NCBI GenBank assembly: GCA_032718475.1
Contig: JAUCBJ010003556.1
Location: 1 to 20,713, forward strand
DNA: 20,713 nt
Reading direction: 5' to 3'
Source of the DNA: Nemertoderma westbladi
Taxonomy: Eukaryota; Xenacoelomorpha; Nemertodermatida; Nemertodermatidae
Below, piece after piece: positions 1-9,010 of this stretch. How positions within the stretch are numbered: the stretch's first letter is position 1; each line of letters begins with the position of its first letter. Under the pieces are notes generated by a model. The model was not told where the DNA came from. It saw only the letters and a program-made list of their open reading frames with translations, and did not search any database. The translations under genes and the position numbers were made by a program.

Positions 1-3000
1 GGTTGTACAGTACTCTACTGCATGTATATTATGGAGGTTGTACAGTACTCTACTGCATGTATATTATGGAGGTTGTACAGTACTCTACTGCATGTATATT
101 ATGGAGGTTGTACAGTACTCTACTGCATGTATATTATGGAGGTTGTACAGTACTCTACTGCATGTATATTATGGAGGTTGTACAGTACTCTACTGCATGT
201 ATATTATGGAGGTTGTACAGTACTCTACTGCATGTATATTATGGAGGTTGTACAGTACTCTACTGCATGTATATTATGGAGGTTGTACAGTACTCTACTG
301 CATGTATATTATGGAGGTTGTACAGTACTCTACTGCATGTATATTATGGAGGTTGTACAGTACTCTACTGCATGTATATTATGGAGGTTGTACAGTACTC
401 TACTGCATGTATATTATGGAGGTTGTACAGTACTCTACTGCATGTATATTATGGAGGTTGTACAGTACTCTACTGCATGTATATTATGGAGGTTGTACAG
501 TACTCTACTGCATGTATATTATGGAGGTTGTACAGTACTCTACTGCATGTATATTATGGAGGTTGTACAGTACTCTACTGCATGTATATTATGGAGGTTG
601 TACAGTACTCTACTGCATGTATATTATGGAGGTTGTACAGTACTCTACTGCATGTATATTATGGAGGTTGTACAGTACTCTACTGCATGTATATTATGGA
701 GGTTGTACAGTACTCTACTGCATGTATATTATGGAGGTTGTACAGTACTCTACTGCATGTATATTATGGAGGTTGTACAGTACTCTACTGCATGTATATT
801 ATGGAGGTTGTACAGTACTCTACTGCATGTATATTATGGAGGTTGTACAGTACTCTACTGCATGTATATTATGGAGGTTGTACAGTACTCTACTGCATGT
901 ATATTATGGAGGTTGTACAGTACTCTACTGCATGTATATTATGGAGGTTGTACAGTACTCTACTGCATGTATATTATGGAGGTTGTACAGTACTCTACTG
1001 CATGTATATTATGGAGGTTGTACAGTACTCTACTGCATGTATATTATGGAGGTTGTACAGTACTCTACTGCATGTATATTATGGAGGTTGTACAGTACTC
1101 TACTGCATGTATATTATGGAGGTTGTACAGTACTCTACTGCATGTATATTATGGAGGTTGTACAGTACTCTACTGCATGTATATTATGGAGGTTGTACAG
1201 TACTCTACTGCATGTATATTATGGAGGTTGTACAGTACTCTACTGCATGTATATTATGGAGGTTGTACAGTACTCTACTGCATGTATATTATGGAGGTTG
1301 TACAGTACTCTACTGCATGTATATTATGGAGGTTGTACAGTACTCTACTGCATGTATATTATGGAGGTTGTACAGTACTCTACTGCATGTATATTATGGA
1401 GGTTGTACAGTACTCTACTGCATGTATATTATGGAGGTTGTACAGTACTCTACTGCATGTATATTATGGAGGTTGTACAGTACTCTACTGCATGTATATT
1501 ATGGAGGTTGTACAGTACTCTACTGCATGTATATTATGGAGGTTGTACAGTACTCTACTGCATGTATATTATGGAGGTTGTACAGTACTCTACTGCATGT
1601 ATATTATGGAGGTTGTACAGTACTCTACTGCATGTATATTATGGAGGTTGTACAGTACTCTACTGCATGTATATTATGGAGGTTGTACAGTACTCTACTG
1701 CATGTATATTATGGAGGTTGTACAGTACTCTACTGCATGTATATTATGGAGGTTGTACAGTACTCTACTGCATGTATATTATGGAGGTTGTACAGTACTC
1801 TACTGCATGTATATTATGGAGGTTGTACAGTACTCTACTGCATGTATATTATGGAGGTTGTACAGTACTCTACTGCATGTATATTATGGAGGTTGTACAG
1901 TACTCTACTGCATGTATATTATGGAGGTTGTACAGTACTCTACTGCATGTATATTATGGAGGTTGTACAGTACTCTACTGCATGTATATTATGGAGGTTG
2001 TACAGTACTCTACTGCATGTATATTATGGAGGTTGTACAGTACTCTACTGCATGTATATTATGGAGGTTGTACAGTACTCTACTGCATGTATATTATGGA
2101 GGTTGTACAGTACTCTACTGCATGTATATTATGGAGGTTGTACAGTACTCTACTGCATGTATATTATGGAGGTTGTACAGTACTCTACTGCATGTATATT
2201 ATGGAGGTTGTACAGTACTCTACTGCATGTATATTATGGAGGTTGTACAGTACTCTACTGCATGTATATTATGGAGGTTGTACAGTACTCTACTGCATGT
2301 ATATTATGGAGGTTGTACAGTACTCTACTGCATGTATATTATGGAGGTTGTACAGTACTCTACTGCATGTATATTATGGAGGTTGTACAGTACTCTACTG
2401 CATGTATATTATGGAGGTTGTACAGTACTCTACTGCATGTATATTATGGAGGTTGTACAGTACTCTACTGCATGTATATTATGGAGGTTGTACAGTACTC
2501 TACTGCATGTATATTATGGAGGTTGTACAGTACTCTACTGCATGTATATTATGGAGGTTGTACAGTACTCTACTGCATGTATATTATGGAGGTTGTACAG
2601 TACTCTACTGCATGTATATTATGGAGGTTGTACAGTACTCTACTGCATGTATATTATGGAGGTTGTACAGTACTCTACTGCATGTATATTATGGAGGTTG
2701 TACAGTACTCTACTGCATGTATATTATGGAGGTTGTACAGTACTCTACTGCATGTATATTATGGAGGTTGTACAGTACTCTACTGCATGTATATTATGGA
2801 GGTTGTACAGTACTCTACTGCATGTATATTATGGAGGTTGTACAGTACTCTACTGCATGTATATTATGGAGGTTGTACAGTACTCTACTGCATGTATATT
2901 ATGGAGGTTGTACAGTACTCTACTGCATGTATATTATGGAGGTTGTACAGTACTCTACTGCATGTATATTATGGAGGTTGTACAGTACTCTACTGCATGT

Positions 3001-4033
3001 ATATTATGGAGGTTGTACAGTACTCTACTGCATGTATATTATGGAGGTTGTACAGTACTCTACTGCATGTATATTATGGAGGTTGTACAGTACTCTACTG
3101 CATGTATATTATGGAGGTTGTACAGTACTCTACTGCATGTATATTATGGAGGTTGTACAGTACTCTACTGCATGTATATTATGGAGGTTGTACAGTACTC
3201 TACTGCATGTATATTATGGAGGTTGTACAGTACTCTACTGCATGTATATTATGGAGGTTGTACAGTACTCTACTGCATGTATATTATGGAGGTTGTACAG
3301 TACTCTACTGCATGTATATTATGGAGGTTGTACAGTACTCTACTGCATGCATATTATGGAGGTTGTACGGTACTCTACTGCATGTATATTATGGAGGTTG
3401 TACAGTACTCTACTGCATGTATATTATGGAGGTTGTACAGTACTCTACTGCATGTATATTATGGAGGTTGTACAGTACTCTACTGCATGCATATTATGGA
3501 GGTTGTACAGTACTCTACTGCATGTATATTATGGAGGTTGTACAGTACTCTACTGCATGCATATTATGGAGGTTGTACGGTACTCTACTGCATGTATATT
3601 ATGGAGGTTGTACAGTACTCTACTGCATGTATATTATGGAGGTTGTACAGTACTCTACTGCATGCATATTATGGAGGTTGTACGGTACTCTACTGCATGT
3701 ATATTATGGAGGTTGTACGGTACTCTACTGCATGTATATTATGGAGGTTGTACAGTACTCTACTGCATGTATATTATGGAGGTTGTACAGTACTCTACTG
3801 CATGCATATTATGGAGGTTGTACGGTACTCTACTGCATGTATATTATGGAGGTTGTACAGTACTCTACTGCATGTATATTATGGAGGTTGTACAGTACTC
3901 TACTGCATGTATATTATGGAGGTTGTACAGTACTCTACTGCATGTATATTATGGAGGTTGTACGGTACTCTACTGCATGTATATTATGGAGGTTGTACGG
4001 TACTCTACTGCATGCTCATATTATGTTATGGAG
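1..4033. repeat. 35-bp minisatellite, about 115 units
   Basis: Head-to-tail units of exactly 35 bp start at base 1 (the array probably continues to the left) and run to about 4015, with a slightly rearranged last copy ending near 4033. Units 1-95 are identical to each other. The first change is a T to C at 3350, followed by an A to G at 3369. From unit 96 on, only these two variant positions (unit positions 25 and 9) recur. The unit contains TGTACAGTAC and CTACTGCATG. Because 35 is not a multiple of 3 and the plus strand of the unit has no stop, all three forward frames stay open for over 1,300 codons; this is a length artefact, not a gene. There are no unique spacers, so it is not a CRISPR array. 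Confidence 0.97.
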
Positions 4034-5581
4034 GTTATTTAGTTACGTAGCTTCTTACTCTGGGAGAACTGTTAGCCGAAGAATGTCAAGAGGTTATTTG
4101 TTTAAAGCAAAAGCAAACTTGTTACCGACAAAACTTATGTTATATTTTGAGGCTACTGTCCTGTAAATCATGATAACCGCGATTATAAAACGTCCAGCAG
4201 TTTAATTCTAGTGTTATTTTAATTTATTATGAAGTAAAAATATAAATCTCTGCACTTACAACGACATTACTATTACAAATAATGCAGAAACTACTAAAAC
4301 CAGAATATTAGCACGACTAATATGGCGTTGAAAAGTTCATTACATTTCCTATTTTTCATAGCGCTCATCACATATTCTCAATTAAAACTTACAAACGTAA
4401 TGAATTATTTGCACAGCAAATATTTTAACCAACAATAATTCTTACTGTAATAAATATAAAGAGTTTAATTGTTTTTCTACTATCTACAGTAGTAAATACA
4501 ATTTTTGTTCAGTAAGTGGACGAATGAGCGAGGGAGTGTGATAAAAGGGAACGAGAGTCACTAATGTGTTGGGGGCGCTTCTCTAGAGGGCTGGTTCAAC
4601 CCCTAGTCACATCCTTAACTACATCTACTGAAAAAAATTGTAATTGCTATATATTATACCTAATATTATAAATCAAGTAAACAGTTTAGTTAATAATGTA
4701 GTTGTTTACATCGTAAAAAGTCCGATAAAAATGCTACTGGCAGTATCAGTGGACATCCCAAACAGCTCACCCACACCCGGCAGCCCAGAAATCCTCACAC
4801 CTAATCAATAATAAGTAATTCAAGATTCACTCAATCGCTCCTTTTACTCCAACCCGCTATGATAATATATAATAAAGACATAACAATATAAAATATTAAG
4901 CTTTTGGTTCAATATCTACATCCTAAAAGGTTAAATAACTTCAAGAAGAAAAAAAAGCTGCAGGAACCAGCGAAATATAATTGGGTTTTGTTGAGTTTTA
5001 GTTTTGTGGGGAAATTTGTTGATAATTGAAGTCGGATATTTATAGGCGTAAGAAGATTGGATTGGTTTACGATTCTATCACATTTAGTTTGAGACAAAAT
5101 ATTCAACATTTCCCCACATTAATTAAAATAATCCATCTGAATTGATTTATTTTGCTATATTTATAAAATGGTTTGAAAATCTTTAATGAAGTCAAAAGTA
5201 AATAGGGTTGAGTGTCAAATCCAAATATTTGTTGTGCAATGAAACTCTCCCTTCGCACGTTAGCACCTCAAACCCCAAGGAATTACAGCTTTAATTAATT
5301 TACTACGTAACTTATGTTTATACGAGTTTATTAGTATGAAATAAATAACAAATAATTTATGCACAAAATATACAACAGAATGAGCCGATGGTTCAGGGTT
5401 GGTCGGAGTTACAGACCCTCCGAGTTCCGACAAGGGTTCACACACCGGAGCTCGACACTTTATATTCCCGAACCCAGTTTATTTCCCGGGCATTGGATTA
5501 TTTTATTTACCATTTAAGGGTTATATTCCCCTGAAATATTAATCAATTATGAAAAATTGCTCGGTTTTTCCCATGTATATA
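4034..5581. other. AT-rich non-coding stretch, no gene seen
   Basis: No convincing exon, domain or RNA gene was found on either strand. Short open frames (for example minus strand 4909-5109 and 5260-5445) have no recognisable motif and low-complexity AT-rich composition. Small GC-richer islands at 4555-4615 and 5385-5455 look like degraded dispersed repeats; the first holds a GGTTCAACCCC word that resembles a Pol III B box. The region may be intergenic or part of a large intron of the downstream Ig/FN3 gene. Confidence 0.7.
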
Positions 5582-5703
5582 AAGCCAAGGCTAGTTTACT
5601 TCCCGGGGATTATATATTAACCAACGCTAGTTTATTTCCCGGGGGTAATAAATTAACCAACGCTAGTTTATTTCCCGGGGGGTAATACATTAACCAAGGC
5701 TCG
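5582..5703 (-). repeat. 36-37-bp tandem repeat spanning the DnaJ stop codon
   Basis: Three full units start at 5582, 5619 and 5655 (37, 36 and 37 bp), and a fourth is cut short at about 5703. A degraded copy of the core (AGTTTATTTCCCGGG on the plus strand) sits at 5476-5490. Read on the minus strand, the unit nearest the gene encodes the C-terminal residues [10 protein letters not shown] and the TAA stop. The other units lie in the 3' UTR. The best reading is that the last roughly 36 bp of the coding end were duplicated downstream several times. Each good unit carries AATAAA on the minus strand. Confidence 0.85.
5667..5672 (-). promoter_or_regulatory. candidate poly(A) signal AATAAA overlapping the stop codon
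   Basis: On the minus strand the final Lys codon and TAA stop read AAA-TAA-A, so an AATAAA hexamer overlaps the stop codon. Further AATAAA copies, one per repeat unit, occur at 5631-5636 and 5478-5483; the unit at 5582-5618 has AAGTAAA instead. Which of them directs cleavage cannot be told from sequence. Use of the first would give an extremely short 3' UTR. Confidence 0.4.
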
Positions 5704-6732
5704 TATCTGCGACTCGTTGAGTTTCGGGAAGACAACGTCATACTGGATTACAATATCGCCCCGTCGCCCGGGCTCTTTGCTCACGGGCATCCCGCGACCA
5801 GGCAGCACCCTGCGGGACCCGGGCTGGACGACCGCCCCGTCCCCCGGGAGCTCCACGATGTCCCCCTGCAACGTCGGCACGGAGACCCCCCGCTCGCTTA
5901 GCAACGCTTCCCGCAGACCAATCCGAGCGCGGTAGACCAGGTTGTTACCCTCCCTAGTGAAGCTCTCATGGGGTTTCTCTTTGACGGTAAACACAATATC
6001 CGCGGGCGTCCTTCCCAGATAGGAGTCGCCTTCTTGGTTGAAGGTAACTTTGGTTCCTGCCTTCCAACCCGGCTTCACTGTTACAGAGACAGTCTTATCT
6101 TCGGTCCGAATAGACCCGTTTGGCTGCTGCATTTTTCGAGTTATTTTAATTTTCTTTGTGCAGCCGGTGTAGAGTTCCTCTAGACTGAGTTTGAGGTCGT
6201 AGTTTACCGGGGGATCTTGTTTCTGGGGGGAGCGATTCAACCCCGAGGCCGCGCTGCCCCCTCTGCGCTGTCCCATCATGCCGGGGAAGCCCCCGCCCCC
6301 TCCGAAGCCCCCCATGTCGACGTCCATCTCCGAGAAGTCGTTGAAGAAGGAGCGACTGTGGCCGCCCGCCCCGAAGGGGTCCTCGTTCCCGAAAACGTTG
6401 CGGAACATCTCGAAAGGATCGATCCCGGGCCCGCCGCCGCCCGACGAGAAGGTGAAGGTTGTGCCGCCGTGCGGGAATCCCGAGAATCCACTCGGTTGGC
6501 CGCCCCCGCCTGCCCTCAATCCTTCCTCTCCGTACTGGTCGTAAACCGCCCGTTTGTCTTTGTTGCTAAGGACATCGTAAGCCTCGGCAATCTCTTTGAA
6601 CTTGGCCTCGGCACCGGGCGCCTTGTTTTTGTCCGGGTGGTACTTTAACGCCTGTTTCCTGTAGGCTTTCTTTAGTTCGTCATCTGTGCAGTTCTTAGAA
6701 ACTCCGAGTACACTGTAGAAATCTTTTCCCAT
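5668..6732 (-). CDS. DnaJ/Hsp40 subfamily B co-chaperone (DNAJB1/4/5 type), intronless
   Basis: The complete 354-residue ORF starts with [12 protein letters not shown] and ends with LPPGK. Residues 1-70 are a J domain with the HPD motif at 32-34 and the [13 protein letters not shown] helix, which stimulates Hsp70 ATPase in this family. About 75-165 is a Gly/Phe-rich linker with DPFEMF and EDPFG motifs. From about 175 come the two beta-sandwich substrate-binding domains ([47 protein letters not shown]) and a short C-terminal tail. There is no CxxCxGxG zinc finger, so it is class B rather than class A. Length fits DNAJB1/4/5 (about 335-350). It is expected in cytosol and nucleus with Hsp70, handling misfolded protein. 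No intron is visible, so it may be a retrocopy or simply intron-poor; no frame damage is seen. It is much more GC-rich than its surroundings. Which vertebrate member is orthologous cannot be settled here. Confidence 0.95.
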   Translation of the reverse strand: MGKDFYSVLGVSKNCTDDELKKAYRKQALKYHPDKNKAPGAEAKFKEIAEAYDVLSNKDKRAVYDQYGEEGLRAGGGGQPSGFSGFPHGGTTFTFSSGGGGPGIDPFEMFRNVFGNEDPFGAGGHSRSFFNDFSEMDVDMGGFGGGGGFPGMMGQRRGGSAASGLNRSPQKQDPPVNYDLKLSLEELYTGCTKKIKITRKMQQPNGSIRTEDKTVSVTVKPGWKAGTKVTFNQEGDSYLGRTPADIVFTVKEKPHESFTREGNNLVYRARIGLREALLSERGVSVPTLQGDIVELPGDGAVVQPGSRRVLPGRGMPVSKEPGRRGDIVIQYDVVFPKLNESQIRALVNVLPPGK

Positions 6733-6777
6733 TATTGTTATTGTATCAGCGCATATACTGATATAATATAGGTCAGT

Positions 6778-6793
6778 ACCTACTGCAGTAGGT
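6778..6793. repeat. 16-bp perfect palindrome upstream of the DnaJ gene
   Basis: ACCTACTGCAGTAGGT is its own reverse complement, 46 bases upstream of the DnaJ ATG. Its core CCTACTGCAGTA recurs at 7358-7369, and close variants (CCTACGGCAGTA at 6971-6982, GCTACGGCAGTT at 7064-7075) lie between. It could be a dimeric factor site or simply part of a degraded local repeat. Confidence 0.6.
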
Positions 6794-6835
6794 CAGGAGG
6801 CAGGGTTGTGCGGAGAAAACAGCTATCAGCAAATA

Positions 6836-6843
6836 ATTATATA
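6836..6843 (-). promoter_or_regulatory. candidate TATA box of the DnaJ gene
   Basis: On the minus strand this reads TATATAAT, about 105 bases upstream of the ATG, which would place a start site near 6805-6810 with a 5' UTR of some 75 bases. A second AT-rich word (TATATTATAT, about 6761-6770) lies nearer the ATG. I looked for heat-shock elements (alternating GAA/TTC at 5-base steps) in 6733-7100 and found no good one; GAA at 6854 and 6864 is too weak to call. Confidence 0.25.
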
Positions 6844-8018
6844 AGTTCCGTTTGAAATTGTTAGAAATATGAATCAATTAATCATGTCAGAATATCTGTA
6901 TTTTTGAGAACTGAGTGAGATAGGCCTATAAGCAGATAAGATCATAATGCAGTCATGAAATAGGTATTAGCCTACGGCAGTACACAGTACGGAGATGTTA
7001 TGCTGTTCTGCTGTTATGAGCTTGCGTTCGTACTTCTGTACTTCGTACCAAAAGAAACGTAGGGCTACGGCAGTTCGGCGTCGGCACATGCCTGTAAGTC
7101 TGTACACTGTAATTATTTATGAATTGTAGTAGGATAAGGCCTAGTAATGTAATTTATTGTCGCAGGTTGGAATTTGAATTTTTTATTAGACGTAAAATCA
7201 GCTAAAATAGTCATAATTAAATTATATATATTTCAGTATTAATAACAACAGCATTGCCAAACTCATGGCATATAATTGAAAATTATATGAACAATAAAAC
7301 TGTAAAAGTACCTACCTACCTACCGGTGCCGGTGCCGGTAACTAAATACAAATGTAGCCTACTGCAGTACTGACAGCAGTTGTACTAAAGTACTGAAGTA
7401 GTCCTTGCTAAAAGTTGCGTCATATCGGTAATAAATACAGAAATACGCTACTTCAAAATACTAAATACTACTTACTACTGCACTACCGCGACCGTTAGGC
7501 TACCGGTACTGTACATTGTAATACCATTGGCTAAGAAAACATTCTAGAGTATTCTATTCTATTCCATCCAATCCTATTCAAATAATTCCCTTTTACGTGT
7601 GCGGATGGATTGGCTTGTTGCTATCATTACCCAAGCTGTTCAATAATGACTAATTCGATGTTATTATTCACCCCCCTACTTTATCTTTTGTGGAGCGAGC
7701 CACAAAGTTGGCGCTTTTGTGAACTGAATTATAAGTATTGTTATAAGTATTGTTATATATTTTATAACTGAAGTATAAAACTAATGAAGTAATAAGCCTA
7801 TTTAATTTAATTATACTTGTACTGATTCGATTTATTTAAATAACATATTTTTTACATGAACTTTTAATCGCGCTAGACCCTTGTATGTACATATAATGTT
7901 TCAATTTTACCTGTGTCTGTACAATGTACATGATGTTACTAATGTATTTTAATCAAATGTATAATTAATTATTGTATAATTGTAATGTAATGTATTTTGG
8001 GACTAGACCGAGTTAACA

Positions 8019-8130
8019 TTTATTTTAACGTAGTTTTGCACTAGAGACCTTTATTTTAAAGTCACATTATTACTATTTTAATCAACTCGATTTATTTTAA
8101 TGTATTTTTGCACTAGACCTTCATTTTAAA
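8019..8130. repeat. imperfect direct repeat, about 41 bp
   Basis: 8019-8060 and 8091-8130 share a TTTATTTTAA-rich start, TTTTGCACTAGA in the middle and ATTTTAAA at the end, with a few changes and a 2-base length difference. More degraded relatives (GACTAGACC near 8001, GCTAGACCC near 7872) suggest an old, decaying tandem array. Confidence 0.65.
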
Positions 8131-8764
8131 ATACTCTTCTTTCGCACTAAAACTTTGTACAGTTATGTGGCGTTAAAATAATAATTAGTACTTTATATTA
8201 TATAGTTCTTAATTTCAAATAACATATTTTATAGCATATTGTTTTATTTATAACATTGGTACTTAGGCCATTATGTGACGTGTCTCGCAATGTGATGTAA
8301 TAACTATATAGATATAAACTATTATGACAGCTAATAAATAATACCAATAGCAACACTGTTAGGGGGTGTTTCAATTTTCGAAAATAGTTGTTGTTGTCGT
8401 TAGTAGGTTTCAATAGGCTAGGATCATAAGTTGGGAATTCAGAGAGATCTTCAAACACAAAGTTCCGCAGTACCCCGCTAGAGGGCTAATTGTCTAACAT
8501 TAAACTTCCTCCCATTTCTTTTATTTTAATGCGATCAAGCTGAAACTTGGCATATAATGTACTAGAACACAGACTACGTCTTTGTGGTGACTATAATTGG
8601 TCTGCAGTTCTCCAGTCTGCTACTAGAGGGTGAAATCTAAAGAGGTGAAAGTTAAAGAGTGATAATCTCATTTATTACTGATTACCATGTTTATTAGACC
8701 GCATATTATTTACATAGGATTTTACTGAAACTGTGGTTAAAAAATGGTTTTGTTGTTCTTACAG

Positions 8765-9010
8765 GGAAATCGTTTGTACTTAGCTGCCCATACGTTGGCC
8801 AACCCAAGCCGACGGTGGAATGGACCCGGAATGATAAACCTGTGCAGGTCTCCGATAGGGTGAGACTAGAACGCAAGGGCGACCTCGAGAAAGGGGCCAA
8901 TACAGAAGTAGTTGCTAAGAACGTGACTAGGGATGACGGTGGGGTTTATAAAGTATCCCTTAGCAACAGTGAAGGCTCTGTGGATGCATCTTGCAAAGTG
9001 ACCGTTCTGG
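8765..9010 (+). CDS. exon A: Ig (I-set) domain, from strand B onward
   Basis: Follows the acceptor TTGTTGTTCTTACAG and ends at the donor GTGAGT. It opens with 2 bases completing a codon and ends with 1 base (phase 1 on both sides). The product runs KSFVLSCPYVGQPKPTVEW ... VYKVSLSNSEG ... SCKVTVL: strand-B Cys, core Trp, and the DDGGVYKV strand-F motif with no Cys where many I-set domains have one, as is common in titin-like proteins. The N-terminal A strands must come from an upstream exon. The next exon joins to give VTVLD-CPKPPEGP. Confidence 0.92.

Larger units (their letters stand above)
6794..8764. other. non-coding region between the divergent DnaJ gene and the first Ig exon
   Basis: AT-rich with no exon found. 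It holds small simple repeats: CTAC and CGGTGC runs at 7311-7337, a TATTC run at about 7550-7580, and a small hairpin (CTTTTGTGG ... CCACAAAG) at about 7687-7709. The missing first part of the Ig domain encoded by the exon at 8765 was searched for here and not seen. Confidence 0.6.

Noticed and set aside
1-4033. CRISPR array (33-55-bp direct repeats)
   Set aside because: Repeats are head to tail with no unique spacers and no cas genes, in an animal genome.
3-4166. Open frames of over 1,300 codons in all three forward frames
   Set aside because: They are the 35-bp unit read in three frames; 35 is not a multiple of 3 and the unit lacks stops on this strand. No non-repeat protein, no start context.
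4730-4810. Small open frame with PNSSPTPGSPEILTPNQ
   Set aside because: Only about 27 codons, no splice sites around it, no recognisable family.
6217-6648. 143-codon plus-strand open frame and other frames over the DnaJ gene
   Set aside because: Shadows of the GC-rich DnaJ coding sequence; no domain or codon signal.
8463-8640. CTAGAGGG words at both ends of a 170-bp stretch, possible transposon
   Set aside because: Same orientation, short, and no target-site duplication or coding trace; such words are common in animal repeats.
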